64,000 nt of DNA from Terribacillus saccharophilus (GCF_002272075.1 NZ_NPBJ01000016.1:62001-126000); one strand, 5' to 3'. Positions 23,793-33,330 are shown, counted from the stretch's first letter. Numbers and translations: made by a program. The notes: a model not told the origin generated them from the letters alone.

Positions 23793-24954
23793 CTCTTTTA
23801 ATATAAGTATTCCGACCGGAACGTTTCGCTTCGTATAAAGCTTCGTCCGCTTGTCCGAGGAAATACGATAACTGTATACCTTTTGATATAGCAGCACTAT
23901 ATGCACCGATACTTACAGTCACCTTATCTGAGACCGGTGAAAATGCATGGTCAATACGGAGCTCCTGCACTGCCTGCCGGATTGATTCAGCCAGCTCGTC
24001 CAACTCTTCAGAAGACTGATCAAAAACAGCCAAAACGAATTCCTCTCCGCCATACCTTGCCCAGCCCGCTGTCGGAATCGCTGTAGTTTGATAGACACAC
24101 TGCGCCACAAGACGAAGCACTTCATCTCCTCGCAAATGCCCGTAATGATCGTTATAGCTTTTAAAGGCATCGACATCGAGCAGGAATAAAGAGAGACGTC
24201 GTTTCGACTCATTAGCCAATGCAGAATGAATATAATCCTGGAAGCCCCTCCTATTCGGTACACCGGTCAGCTCATCCAGCATTGCTTGTTTCTTCAGTTG
24301 CTCGTTCATCACTTCATTTTGGGCAATCTGCGCTTCTAATTCTTCATTAATCTCTGTCAGTAAAAGCTTATTGAAAAAGTTTGCAGCGAACCCCTTATAC
24401 AGCAGCTGTGACGCCAGCCAGCAAAAGAAAATGAATACTGTAAGGTTCGTATAATGACCTGACAGCATATTCGCTGATTGCTGGTAGAAAGGCAAACCGA
24501 CATAAAGAAAAACAACGTTTGGAAGAGCAAACAACAGATAATGCTTACCATTTGCGAGAAACAATGTCGATACACACATATAATTAACCACAAATGCCAT
24601 GACGTGGCCGTAATGCAGCTGATCCAACAGTGTAACCATCGTCCCCCAAGCCAGGAACAGAAATACAAAGAAATGAACCATAAACATTCTGTATCCGGTA
24701 GGTATCTTCTTTTTTCCCATTATGTATATACAAAGCAAGTAGATAGCTGCTGCACTGAACAATCCAAGATACAGCCCTACATATAAATCAATTCCTCCTG
24801 GAAGCTGCCTCACAATCAAGATAGCTTCAAAGAACAATATGATGATAGCGAACAGTTTCGTTCTTTTCCAATTCTCCTCTAAGACAACTTCCTTAAGCTT
24901 CTGCTTGTTTTCCTTAGGGACAGACGGCAGTGTAAAGGCATGTAATATACCCAT
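23767..24954 (-). CDS. Membrane diguanylate cyclase (GGDEF)
   Basis: A 395-residue enzyme making cyclic di-GMP. Residues 1-200 hold six or so transmembrane helices (about 35-50, 57-80, 90-110, 117-138, 142-157, 165-188). A coiled linker (EINEELEAQIAQNEVMNEQLKKQ) leads to a GGDEF domain (about 224-385) with DELTGVPNRRGF, LLDVDAFKSYND and the active-site RYGGEEF. The RxxD inhibitory site normally five residues before GGEEF is absent (IPTA instead), so product inhibition is probably lost. The membrane part is of unknown ligand. SD GAGGAGAAGG. Confidence 0.92.
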   Translation of the reverse strand: MGILHAFTLPSVPKENKQKLKEVVLEENWKRTKLFAIIILFFEAILIVRQLPGGIDLYVGLYLGLFSAAAIYLLCIYIMGKKKIPTGYRMFMVHFFVFLFLAWGTMVTLLDQLHYGHVMAFVVNYMCVSTLFLANGKHYLLFALPNVVFLYVGLPFYQQSANMLSGHYTNLTVFIFFCWLASQLLYKGFAANFFNKLLLTEINEELEAQIAQNEVMNEQLKKQAMLDELTGVPNRRGFQDYIHSALANESKRRLSLFLLDVDAFKSYNDHYGHLRGDEVLRLVAQCVYQTTAIPTAGWARYGGEEFVLAVFDQSSEELDELAESIRQAVQELRIDHAFSPVSDKVTVSIGAYSAAISKGIQLSYFLGQADEALYEAKRSGRNTYIKREELSESFA

Positions 24955-25112
24955 CCTTCTCCTCGTTTCTCCATTGAATGAGCTTATTATACAGAAAACA
25001 AGACTTTTAGCCTAGCAGATTTTTCGCTTTAATTGATTAGTATGTTGACAATTTTCTGAATATAGTTTAGTTTTTATTAATATTCTTACATAGAAAATGG
25101 AGGAGGATGTAC

Positions 25113-26327
25113 ATGTGGAGTGAGATCAGTAGCAACCCTGTCATGATCACCCTTTTATTGATTGCTGTGTTAGGTTTAGGAGAACTCATCTCCATCTGGA
25201 CGAAAGCACGCATTCCAATGCTGCTGGCAGCTTTGCTGCTATACGTTGGGCTCCTTTGGGCAGGAATCATCCCAAATGGACTAATGTCTGATTCAGTCAT
25301 TACAGCTTTCGGATCCCTGATTGTTGCACCATTCATTGTCCACCTTGGTACACTTGTTCCGTTCTCCTTGATCAAAGGACAGCTGAAACCTATCTTGATC
25401 GCTTTGATTGGTTCCCTTACTGCAGTAGCACTAGTACTAGCAATTGTTCCGATATTCTTTGATTATGAGACTGCAGTAGCAGGTGCAGGTCCAGTCGTCG
25501 GCGGAATTGTAGCATATCTCGTTACGAGTGAAAAACTGACCGAGTTAGGATTATCCAGCCTTGTCATCATCCCAGCATTAGTACTAAGCATTCATAAGCT
25601 ATTCGGCATCCCACTTGCTTCCTTCTTCTTAAAAAGGCATGCCCTTGTTGTGAAACAGCAAGTACAGGCCCGCCTGCACAGCGGTGCAGCTTTGGAAAAA
25701 GAGGAAGTTTCAGAAGAACGGCCAAATAAAGTAGTCAAAGCCCAGAACGAACGCAAATTACTTTTACCGGAAAAATATCAGACATCCCTTATTTTCATTC
25801 TTCAGCTTTATTTGGGCAGCGGTATCGCTGTTATCCTTGATGCTGTCACCGGCGTCAACTACACTATCTTCTGTTTAATCATCGGGGTAATTGGTGCCTA
25901 TATCGGCTTCTATCCTGCCAAGACAATGGAAAAAGCAAACGCAACCGGAATTGCCATGATTGCTGTCATCTTCATCGTTATTTCTTCAATGGATGATGTG
26001 ACACCAGCTGCTTTGGCCAGCTATATTCCAGAAATTCTATTGATATGTTTGCTTGGTACGGCAGGTGTAACAATAGGAGGATTGCTCGCTTCCAAGCTTC
26101 TCGGTGTCGGAAAGTATCTTGGTATGCCTGTTGCATTGACAGCACTTTTCGGTTTCCCTGCAGACTATATCCTTTGTGAGGAAATCAGCCGTGAAGTCGG
26201 AGAAACAGAAGAAGAAAGAGAAGCCATCATGAATGAGATTGTGACACCCATGCTTATGGGCGGTTTCACAACTGTGACGACTTGTTCAATCTTGATTGCC
26301 ACAGTTCTGATTGGAACATTGAATTAA
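25113..26327 (+). CDS. Uncharacterised polytopic membrane protein, probable transporter (second paralogue)
   Basis: A 404-residue membrane protein with about 11-12 hydrophobic segments and a charged middle loop (EKEEVSEERPNKVVKAQNER). It is a paralogue of the 11.3-12.5 kb protein. VPIFFDYETAVAGAGP near residues 110-125 and a GFPADY-x-E-E-I-S-R-E-V-G stretch near the end are shared. ATG 25113 is preferred over 25107, because the latter touches AGGAGG directly. It is followed after 18 nt by an M20 peptidase gene. The other copy also sits with an M20 enzyme, which supports a transporter for the enzyme substrate. No named family recognised. Confidence 0.75.
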   Translation: MWSEISSNPVMITLLLIAVLGLGELISIWTKARIPMLLAALLLYVGLLWAGIIPNGLMSDSVITAFGSLIVAPFIVHLGTLVPFSLIKGQLKPILIALIGSLTAVALVLAIVPIFFDYETAVAGAGPVVGGIVAYLVTSEKLTELGLSSLVIIPALVLSIHKLFGIPLASFFLKRHALVVKQQVQARLHSGAALEKEEVSEERPNKVVKAQNERKLLLPEKYQTSLIFILQLYLGSGIAVILDAVTGVNYTIFCLIIGVIGAYIGFYPAKTMEKANATGIAMIAVIFIVISSMDDVTPAALASYIPEILLICLLGTAGVTIGGLLASKLLGVGKYLGMPVALTALFGFPADYILCEEISREVGETEEEREAIMNEIVTPMLMGGFTTVTTCSILIATVLIGTLN

Positions 26328-26345
26328 GAAATAAAGGAGAATTAT

Positions 26346-27698
26346 ATGAACTCATCTGCATTAAAGGATTATATACAAACAAATAAACAAGACTTCCTGG
26401 ACCAGCTATTCACCTTGCTGCGCCAGCGAAGCATCAGTACGCAGAATGACGGAATTGAGGAATGCGCTGAACTATTGAAAGGAATGATGGAGGAACTCGG
26501 AATAGAGACAAAAATCATTCCGACGGCCGGTCATCCAGTCGTATATGGAGAATTGATCAAGGATCCGGAAGCTTTCACTTTACTTATCTATGGACACTAC
26601 GATGTACAGCCTCCTGAGCCTTACGATGCGTGGGAATCTCCTCCATTCGAACCCCAAATCCGCAACGGCAAAATCTATGCCCGCGGTGTAGGCGATAACA
26701 AAGGTCAGCTGATGGCTCAGTTGTTCGGCGTCAAAAGCTACTTGAATACAGTGGGCGATCTGCCTATCAACATTAAATTCGTCTTCGAAGGTGAAGAAGA
26801 AAAAGGCAGTACAAATCTTGCAGCATTTGTGAAAGAGCATAAAGATCTGCTGCAAGCGGATCTTGTTTACACATCTGATGGCCCGTCTCATAACAGCTCT
26901 TCCCCACTCGTGCTGCTTGGTGTACGCGGAATGCTTTCCATTCAATTCGATAGCAAAGGAGCAGATCGGGATAACCATTCTGGCAACACTGGAAATATTG
27001 TTCCTAACCCTGCCTGGAAACTGATCGAGCTAATGCATACAATGCGAGACGCTGACGGTCATGTCAAAATAGAAGGCTTCTATGATAGCATCCGTCCGTT
27101 CACCGCTTATGAGGAGCAGCTGCTTACGAAGCTACCTTATGACAAGAAATCATTAGGTGAAAAGATCGGCTATCCGGACCTGTCCATGGATGGTCCTTCC
27201 TACTATCAGAAGATGACTGGTGAGCCTACCTTTAATATCTTTGGTATGGAAAGCGGCTATACAGGAGAAGGAACGAAAACGATCATCCCTTCCACTGCTC
27301 GTCTCAAAATGGATATTCGGCTCGTTGTGGATCAGGATCCAAACGATATCTTTGAAAAGATCCAAAAGCATGTTCAAGCCTATGCCCCTGACGTAGAGGT
27401 TACATACTTGGGCAGCATGCAGCCCTCACGCACAAGAGCGGAGCTGCCGATTGTTCAGAAAGTAATCAGCGCAGTCGAGAATGCTTACCAAACAGACCCG
27501 CTCATTCAGCCGAGTATGGGTGGCTCCCTTCCGGATTATGTGTGGACAGGTATACTAGGCTTGCCATCTATCATCGTTCCTTATGCGAATTTTGATCAGC
27601 ATAACCATTCGCCGAACGAGAATCTTGATGTGGATTATTTCCTGAACGGCATCAATTGTACAGCTCATGTGATTCATACATTAGGGACTGCTAAATAA
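26346..27698 (+). CDS. M20-family dipeptidase/peptidase (CNDP type)
   Basis: A 450-residue di-zinc exopeptidase, longer than the M20D enzymes in this window and of another subfamily, like carnosinase-type dipeptidases. Motifs are IYGHYDVQP (about 80-88) with the first His-Asp pair, ARGVGDNKGQL with the bridging Asp (about 115), EGEEEKGS with the catalytic Glu (about 147) and YTSDGP (about 177). A lid domain with NIVPNPAW and the final HNHSPNE His (about 419) follow. It cuts dipeptides or N-acyl amino acids. The gene is 18 nt behind a putative transporter gene, with SD AAAGGAG, and closes the operon at a terminator. Confidence 0.9.
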   Translation: MNSSALKDYIQTNKQDFLDQLFTLLRQRSISTQNDGIEECAELLKGMMEELGIETKIIPTAGHPVVYGELIKDPEAFTLLIYGHYDVQPPEPYDAWESPPFEPQIRNGKIYARGVGDNKGQLMAQLFGVKSYLNTVGDLPINIKFVFEGEEEKGSTNLAAFVKEHKDLLQADLVYTSDGPSHNSSSPLVLLGVRGMLSIQFDSKGADRDNHSGNTGNIVPNPAWKLIELMHTMRDADGHVKIEGFYDSIRPFTAYEEQLLTKLPYDKKSLGEKIGYPDLSMDGPSYYQKMTGEPTFNIFGMESGYTGEGTKTIIPSTARLKMDIRLVVDQDPNDIFEKIQKHVQAYAPDVEVTYLGSMQPSRTRAELPIVQKVISAVENAYQTDPLIQPSMGGSLPDYVWTGILGLPSIIVPYANFDQHNHSPNENLDVDYFLNGINCTAHVIHTLGTAK

Positions 27699-27714
27699 TA
27701 ATTTAACTGATGAG

Positions 27715-27738
27715 CCATGCCTATTCAGGCATGGATTT
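27715..27738 (+). terminator. Intrinsic terminator of the transporter-M20 operon
   Basis: A stem of CCATGCCT and AGGCATGG with a 4 nt loop is followed by ATTTTA, 16 nt after the M20 stop codon. The T-run is short. Confidence 0.7.
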
Positions 27739-27811
27739 TAAGATATTTACAACCATATTTGAGAATGCCCTGCCTTGTCTAATAAGAATTAACCTTCCTA
27801 CTGCATTAAAA

Positions 27812-27825
27812 TGAAAGCGCTTCAA
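27812..27825 (+). promoter_or_regulatory. Cre-like site before the lyase gene
   Basis: TGAAAGCGCTTCAA matches the cre consensus except positions 12 and 13. It lies 16 bp before the probable start codon of the PL11 lyase gene and overlaps an earlier in-frame ATG, which argues against that ATG as the start. Confidence 0.5.
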
Positions 27826-27840
27826 CAAATAAGGAGAGGA

Positions 27841-29733
27841 ATGGTTATATTGAAAAAATGTCTGCTTTTGCTGCTCGTCCTGCTTCTGACATTCGCAATC
27901 CCCTTCTCTGCCGATGCCAAGAAACTGCCTAAAAGGCAAATGGAATATTTGGAACGTGGCGCTGTTGCCGTCCAGACAGAGGATGGTGTCTTCTTAAGCT
28001 GGAGATTCCTCGGGAACGATACGAAAAAAACCTCCTTTCATGTATATCGCGACGGTAAGAAAATCACTCGGAAACCTGTGAAACACAGCACAAATTTCCT
28101 GGATAAAGATGGTACTGTAAATAGTGTATATCGTGTAGAAGCAATCGGAAAAGGCGTAGATCAGGATAAGATTAAAGTATGGCAAAACAATCAGCTGCAT
28201 ATCCCCCTTCAAAAGCCAGCTGATGGTAAAACACCGGATGGGAAGTCCTATACTTATAATGCCAATGATGCCAGCGTCGGAGATCTGGATGGTGACGGAG
28301 AATGGGAAATCATTTTGAAATGGGATCCATCCAATGCACAGGATAATTCCCGCTCCGGCTACACAGGCAATGTTTTAATCGATGCTTATGAAATGGATGG
28401 GACGCATAAATGGCGAATTGATCTTGGCCATAATATCCGTGCAGGTGCCCATTACACACAAATGCTCGTTTACGATTTTGATGGTAACGGAAAATCTGAG
28501 CTTGTCGTCAAAACAGCTGACGGAACAACAGATTCAAAAGGAAAAGTTCTCGGCGATCCTGACGCGGATCATCGCAATGCATCAGGCTATATACTCGAAG
28601 GGCCAGAATATTTGACTGTATTCGAAGGCAACACGGGTAAGATCAAGCAGACAGTCGACTATGAACCAGCCCGGGGGGATATTTGTGATTGGGGTGACTG
28701 TTACGGGAACCGAGGGGACCGTTTCCTTGCCGGAGTCGCCTATCTGGATGGCAAAACACCGAGTATCATTGAAGCAAGAGGCTACTATGAAAAGACAGTA
28801 ATTGCGGCCTATACCTATAAAGATGGCAAACTGAAAAAGCAATGGATGTTCAATAGTGAAACACCTGGAAACGAAGCTTATGCACAGCAAGGTAATCATA
28901 ATTTGAGTATCGGAGACGTGGATGAAGACGGCAAAGATGAAATCATCTATGGCGCGATGGCATTGGACGACGATGGCACTGGTCTTTATTCGACTGGTCT
29001 TGGTCACGGTGATGCAATGCATCTTAGCGATTTAGACCCAAGCAGACCAGGGCTTGAAGTATTCCAAGTACATGAATCCTATCCAAATGAAGCAGGATTA
29101 GAGTTCCGCGATGCCCGTACAGGAGAACTAATTTGGGGGATCCCTACAAATATAGATGTAGGACGCGGTCTTGCATCTGACATTGACCCTCGCTATCCAG
29201 GAGCAGAAATGTGGGCAATTGACGGTGCATGGAACAGCCCGACAGGTGGACTCTACGCTGCTTCAGGGGAGAAAATTTCCACAAATATCCCTCCTGCCAA
29301 TTTTGCTATCTGGTGGGACGGCGACTTGACACGTGAAATACTTGATCATACTTTCGATGAAAGCATCCAGACTGGTACTGGCCTAATCGGAAAATGGAAC
29401 CCGGAAACAGAAAAATTGGATACATTACTCGATGCCGAAGGAACTTACTCCAACAATGGAACAAAAGGAAATCCTGCCCTGCAGGCTGATTTAATCGGTG
29501 ACTGGCGTGAGGAAGCCATCTGGCGTACAGAAGACAGCAGCGCTCTTGTCCTTTATACGACAACAGACATAACCGAAGAAAAACTCCCTACCTTAATGCA
29601 CGACCCTGTTTACCGCTTAGGCGTTGCTTGGCAGAATGTTGCTTATAACCAGCCACCTCATACAAGTTATTTCTTGGGAAATGATATGAAACAGCCGGAG
29701 ATGCCACGGATTGACGTAATCAAAGCTAAATGA
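27841..29733 (+). CDS. yesW: Secreted rhamnogalacturonan endolyase (PL11, YesW-like)
   Basis: A lyase of 630 residues that cleaves the rhamnose-galacturonate backbone of rhamnogalacturonan I by beta-elimination. A signal peptide (KKCLLLLLVLLLTFAIPFSADA) precedes a small beta domain (about 35-125) and an eight-bladed beta-propeller. The propeller has repeated calcium-type loops such as VGDLDGDGEWEI, YDFDGNGKSEL and IGDVDEDGKDEI. WGDCYGNRGDRFLAG and GLGHGDAMHLSDLDP lie in the active-site region. The length matches B. subtilis YesW (about 620). The start is uncertain: ATG 27841 is only a few nt from AAGGAGAGG, while TTG 27850 gives MKKC. A cre-like site lies just upstream. Confidence 0.92.
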   Translation: MVILKKCLLLLLVLLLTFAIPFSADAKKLPKRQMEYLERGAVAVQTEDGVFLSWRFLGNDTKKTSFHVYRDGKKITRKPVKHSTNFLDKDGTVNSVYRVEAIGKGVDQDKIKVWQNNQLHIPLQKPADGKTPDGKSYTYNANDASVGDLDGDGEWEIILKWDPSNAQDNSRSGYTGNVLIDAYEMDGTHKWRIDLGHNIRAGAHYTQMLVYDFDGNGKSELVVKTADGTTDSKGKVLGDPDADHRNASGYILEGPEYLTVFEGNTGKIKQTVDYEPARGDICDWGDCYGNRGDRFLAGVAYLDGKTPSIIEARGYYEKTVIAAYTYKDGKLKKQWMFNSETPGNEAYAQQGNHNLSIGDVDEDGKDEIIYGAMALDDDGTGLYSTGLGHGDAMHLSDLDPSRPGLEVFQVHESYPNEAGLEFRDARTGELIWGIPTNIDVGRGLASDIDPRYPGAEMWAIDGAWNSPTGGLYAASGEKISTNIPPANFAIWWDGDLTREILDHTFDESIQTGTGLIGKWNPETEKLDTLLDAEGTYSNNGTKGNPALQADLIGDWREEAIWRTEDSSALVLYTTTDITEEKLPTLMHDPVYRLGVAWQNVAYNQPPHTSYFLGNDMKQPEMPRIDVIKAK

Positions 29734-29742
29734 TCGTTTTTC

Positions 29743-29776
29743 AGGGTACAGGAAAACCTCCTGTACTCTTTCTTTT
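29743..29776 (+). terminator. Intrinsic terminator of the lyase gene
   Basis: A 10 bp stem, AGGGTACAGG and CCTGTACTCT with one G-T pair and a 7 nt loop, is followed by TTCTTTT. Confidence 0.85.
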
Positions 29777-29850
29777 GCTTTAAACCACCAAGAACTCTCA
29801 GTGAGCAATAGCATAGGATACGATATAACTGCAGCAAAGGAGAAGGATAA

Positions 29851-30327
29851 ATGTACCCTGGATATCCGCACTATCACTGGCCCCCGAGTCCAAATGACTG
29901 GCGCAATTATCAGTGGCAGCAGCAAATACACGATCACGGAAATTCACCATATGTTGTCGACATCGAACAAGCTACAGAAAATAATCGATTCTTCCGAACA
30001 GCTATCTGGACCGGAAAACATCTTCAAGTGACATTGATGAGTATCCGACCAGGAGAAGATATCGGTTTGGAGAGGCATCCGAATGTCGATCAGTTCCTAC
30101 GCATTGAATCCGGGCATGGACTAGTCCAAATGGGCCCTAGGAAAGACAACTTACAATATCAGCAATATGTCCAAGATGATTATGCCATCTTTGTCCCTGC
30201 TGGAACATGGCATAATGTGATAAATACCGGTCGTACACCTTTGAAGCTTTATACTATTTATGCACCGCCTGAACATCCATATGGCACAGTTCATCGAACC
30301 AAACAGGATGCCATGGCTGCAGAGTAG
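29851..30327 (+). CDS. Cupin-domain protein
   Basis: A 158-residue protein of the cupin fold. An aromatic and proline-rich head (MYPGYPHYHWPPSPNDW) precedes the barrel. Cupin motif 1 is RPGEDIGLERHPNVDQFLRIESGHG (about 67-91), with the E and H residues of a metal site. Motif 2 is FVPAGTWHNVINTG (about 113-126), with the distal His. No partner gene identifies a substrate. Similar cupins in Bacillus are annotated as mannose-6-phosphate isomerase-like or spore-associated proteins. SD AAAGGAGAAGG. Monocistronic. Confidence 0.85.
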   Translation: MYPGYPHYHWPPSPNDWRNYQWQQQIHDHGNSPYVVDIEQATENNRFFRTAIWTGKHLQVTLMSIRPGEDIGLERHPNVDQFLRIESGHGLVQMGPRKDNLQYQQYVQDDYAIFVPAGTWHNVINTGRTPLKLYTIYAPPEHPYGTVHRTKQDAMAAE

Positions 30328-30340
30328 CTGCACATAAAAA

Positions 30341-30371
30341 AAGCCCCACAGCCTTATGAGCTGCGGGGCTT
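30341..30371. terminator. Bidirectional terminator between cupin and yfmT
   Basis: AAGCCCC-A-CAGC pairs with GCTG-C-GGGGCTT with one mismatch. T-runs follow, strong on the minus strand. It serves the convergent cupin and aldehyde dehydrogenase genes. Confidence 0.88.
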
Positions 30372-30377
30372 CTATCA

Positions 30378-31838
30378 TTAGCTATACGGATATTGTCTGC
30401 GATCGTGCTGAATGCTTATCCATTTTGTTGTTGTGAATGCATCAAGGCTCCAATCGCCATTCAGGCGGCCAAGGCCGGAATTCTTCACCCCGCCAAAAGC
30501 AACAGTAGGTTCATCATTGATTGTACCGTCGTTGATGTGGATCATACCCGTATCCATTTGTTTCGCAAGCTCTGCACCGCGCTCCACATCTCTTGTATGT
30601 ATAGCACCGCTCAAGCCATAATCGCTGTTATTTGCAAAGGCAAGCACTTCTTCATCGCTCTTCACTTTCAAAATGCTGACGACTGGGGCAAATAGTTCTT
30701 CGTTTGCAAGTGTCATATCTGGCGTTACATCGCCGAATACTACTGGCTCAACAATGTTACCTTCCACTTTACCTTTGATTAGCGGTGTTGCACCTTCTTC
30801 GATACCTTTTTCAATCAACGCTACAGTCGTTTTCACTTGCTGTTCGTTAATAAGCGGTCCGATGATTGTGCTTGGATCTTTCGGGTCACCGCAAGTAAGC
30901 CTGGAAACCTTCGCCAAGTATTTTTCAACGAATTCATCATACACATCTTCATGCACAATCAGACGATTGGCAGACATACAGATCTGACCTTGGTGAGTGA
31001 AACGGCTGAATACAGCTGCACTGACTGCAAGTTCCATATCTGCATCCTCTAAAACTACCAATGCACTGTTACCGCCAAGCTCCAAATGCGCCTCTTTCAA
31101 ATTCTTACCGGCTACCATTCCGATATGTTTACCGACTTTAGTAGACCCTGTGAAGGATACCGCACGAGGAATTGAATGCTCTACGAAGTTATCACCAATT
31201 TCACTGATTTCTGTCACAATGACATTGAGCAAGCCCTTTGGAAGACCAGCGTCCTCGAATAGCTTCGCAATCATCGTACCACCAGTAATTGCAGTATGTT
31301 CATGCGGTTTCAATACAACACCATTTCCAGCTGCCAATGCAGTCGCAACAGACTTCATGGATAGGAAGAATGGGAAGTTGAATGGGCTGATAACGCCCAC
31401 CACTCCAACAGGAACACGATAAACACGGTTTTCCTTGCCATCAATCGGGGACGGCAGGATTTGGCCGTTCATTCGGAATGGGAATGTTGAGGCTTCCTTG
31501 ATGATATTTGTAACGAGACCGATCTCGAATTCAGCTTTTAATCTTGTACCGCCAATTTCCTCGATGATAGTCTCAACAAATGCTTCATGGTTTGCTTCGA
31601 GATAAGCAACAGCTTTTTCGAAGACAGCGCGTTGTGCTACCGGGTTTGTTTTCGCCCATTCTTTCTGCACACGGGCAGATGCTTCATATGCTTCGTTTAA
31701 ATCATCTAAGCTTGCAGCTTGATAGGTAGCAATTAGCTCACCGTTATATGGATTGCGATTCTCCATTTTTACACTGCTCTGACCCTCACGCCATTCTCCA
31801 TTAATATACTGACTGTTCAAATGCTTGAAATTTTCCAT
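30378..31838 (-). CDS. yfmT: Aldehyde dehydrogenase, YfmT-like (aromatic aldehyde oxidation)
   Basis: A 486-residue NAD(P)+-dependent aldehyde dehydrogenase. ISPFNFPFFLS and VLKPHEHTAITGG (about 150-185) bind the cofactor. FTGSTKVGKHI (about 227-237) is the glycine motif. LELGGNSALVVLEDAD (about 255) has the general base Glu, and GQICMSANR (about 285-293) the catalytic Cys. The C-terminal EELFAPVV is present. B. subtilis YfmT is reported to act on vanillin, and there too the gene is paired with the chemotaxis receptor gene yfmS. Start ATG 31838 with GAGGTG 6 nt upstream is favoured over GTG 31847. 14 nt behind yfmS. Confidence 0.88.
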   Translation of the reverse strand: MENFKHLNSQYINGEWREGQSSVKMENRNPYNGELIATYQAASLDDLNEAYEASARVQKEWAKTNPVAQRAVFEKAVAYLEANHEAFVETIIEEIGGTRLKAEFEIGLVTNIIKEASTFPFRMNGQILPSPIDGKENRVYRVPVGVVGVISPFNFPFFLSMKSVATALAAGNGVVLKPHEHTAITGGTMIAKLFEDAGLPKGLLNVIVTEISEIGDNFVEHSIPRAVSFTGSTKVGKHIGMVAGKNLKEAHLELGGNSALVVLEDADMELAVSAAVFSRFTHQGQICMSANRLIVHEDVYDEFVEKYLAKVSRLTCGDPKDPSTIIGPLINEQQVKTTVALIEKGIEEGATPLIKGKVEGNIVEPVVFGDVTPDMTLANEELFAPVVSILKVKSDEEVLAFANNSDYGLSGAIHTRDVERGAELAKQMDTGMIHINDGTINDEPTVAFGGVKNSGLGRLNGDWSLDAFTTTKWISIQHDRRQYPYS

Positions 31839-31852
31839 GTCGGTCACCTCTA

Positions 31853-32722
31853 TTAGTCTTTGATTGAGATATTCTCTTTTGCTAGATTTGCTAGAGTTTG
31901 TACATTAGCGTTAATCTCTTCCATCGTCGCTGTCAGCTCTTCGATGGCAGCTGATTGTGTGTCTGATTCTGCATTTGCTTCTTGAATTGAATTGCTCAGC
32001 TTGCCGATAACAGTCTTGATTTTCTCGGTAATCTGATGGATTTCTGTTACCTGATCCTTGGAGCCAGTTGCCATCTTGCGGATTTCATCTGCAACCACAC
32101 TGAATCCGCGTCCCTGTTCTCCAGCACGCGCAGCTTCAATAGCAGCATTGAGACCAAGCAAGTTGCTCTGATCCGCAATACCCTTAACGACGTTGGATAC
32201 TTCCTCAATCGTATCCACGCTATCTGTTACCTCTGAAGCTTTCTTTGATATGTAATTCATGCCTTCTGCCAAACCAGAGATGGATTGCGCCATATCCTGG
32301 ATTGTTGCAGTCACGTCGCCAATAACATCAGAAAGATTAGAAGCAATTGAGGACAATTGATTCGCACTTTCGATGCTCAAACCGACTCCGATACCGCCTA
32401 TTACATTTCCTGCTTCATCGTGAAGCGGAATAGCACGGGCGATAATACTGATTCCGAAAAGCTCCTCCGGTACGACTGCATATTGATTTTTGTTCTGGCG
32501 AATAGCCGCTGTTACGATATCCCCATCCATTAATGGGTCTCCAGGTGTAACATTCAATGAAAAGGTCTTGGCAGGGAAATTGATAATCAACTTCTCCGTA
32601 TTATAGATACCAATCGTGACATCTTCATTGATTAGATCCTGCAAGAACGGCCCTACCTTTACAAAGGCGTCCAACATCGGATGTATTGCCTGTTCCGTCT
32701 GCTCATGTACTTGCATACTCAT
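31853..32722 (-). CDS. yfmS: Soluble methyl-accepting chemotaxis protein YfmS
   Basis: A 289-residue cytoplasmic chemoreceptor without membrane segments or HAMP domain. Residues about 10-125 form a PAS/Cache-like sensor ([34 protein letters not shown]). The rest is the antiparallel coiled-coil signalling domain, with the hairpin tip [33 protein letters not shown] (about 187-219). It passes signals to CheA/CheW. B. subtilis YfmS is about the same length and also beside yfmT. Its operon with an aldehyde dehydrogenase suggests sensing of an aromatic compound or its metabolism. Confidence 0.9.
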   Translation of the reverse strand: MSMQVHEQTEQAIHPMLDAFVKVGPFLQDLINEDVTIGIYNTEKLIINFPAKTFSLNVTPGDPLMDGDIVTAAIRQNKNQYAVVPEELFGISIIARAIPLHDEAGNVIGGIGVGLSIESANQLSSIASNLSDVIGDVTATIQDMAQSISGLAEGMNYISKKASEVTDSVDTIEEVSNVVKGIADQSNLLGLNAAIEAARAGEQGRGFSVVADEIRKMATGSKDQVTEIHQITEKIKTVIGKLSNSIQEANAESDTQSAAIEELTATMEEINANVQTLANLAKENISIKD

Positions 32723-32901
32723 TACATCAAGCCCCTATTCATAAAATTTCACTCTATTACTATATATCGGCAATATTCCACATTTGTAAAGTAATTTGGT
32801 AAAAATGGAATATTAATAAATAATATAATTCAAGGTATTATTCCCTATTAAATCGACAAGACATACAAATATTCAATATTTTATAGACTTAATGGACTAG
32901 C

Positions 32902-33330
32902 TTAATAGGGAAGATTCGCATATGGATCTGTGTTCATATGGGCAGACAGCAAACAATGAATGTAGGAATTCTGCGGATAAAGGCTTATTGGCTTTCGCTT
33001 ATAGGGAATCATTTGTGGACTCGCTTGTTCTGTATCAGAAGAGATTGTTTCTTGCGTGTCTTTATTAAAAAAGGTATGCAACAAAGTTTCCAGCCAAGAT
33101 TCTTCTGCTACTGGCATTTCAGCTGGTATTGCGTTTTGGAAATCTTCTGTTGAATATTTTCCGTTAGTCTCTTGAAAAACTGGATCTGAACTGCAAATAA
33201 AAATGTCTGCTCTTTTGTTATTTATTGATACAGATGAGTTAGGATCTAATGAGGCTTCAACCGCATGACAACAGAGGAAGATACAGCAGCATGTAAGAGT
33301 GATCGCAATAGAGGATGACTTGCTCTTCAT
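32902..33330 (-). CDS. Hypothetical secreted protein with cysteine-rich leader
   Basis: A 142-residue protein of unknown function. Residues 1-26 make a signal peptide with an unusual cysteine-rich core (TCCCIFLCCHAVEA). The remainder is polar, Ser/Glu/Asp rich and poorly ordered by composition, with NSSVSINNKRADIFICSS and a C-terminal HMNTDPYANLPY. No conserved domain is recognised. ATG 33330 has AAAGGAG, though at a long 11 nt distance. The GTG at 33342 overlaps that SD. Monocistronic. The 180 bp downstream holds no clear terminator. It could be a lineage-specific cell surface or spore protein. Confidence 0.6.
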   Translation of the reverse strand: MKSKSSSIAITLTCCCIFLCCHAVEASLDPNSSVSINNKRADIFICSSDPVFQETNGKYSTEDFQNAIPAEMPVAEESWLETLLHTFFNKDTQETISSDTEQASPQMIPYKRKPISLYPQNSYIHCLLSAHMNTDPYANLPY

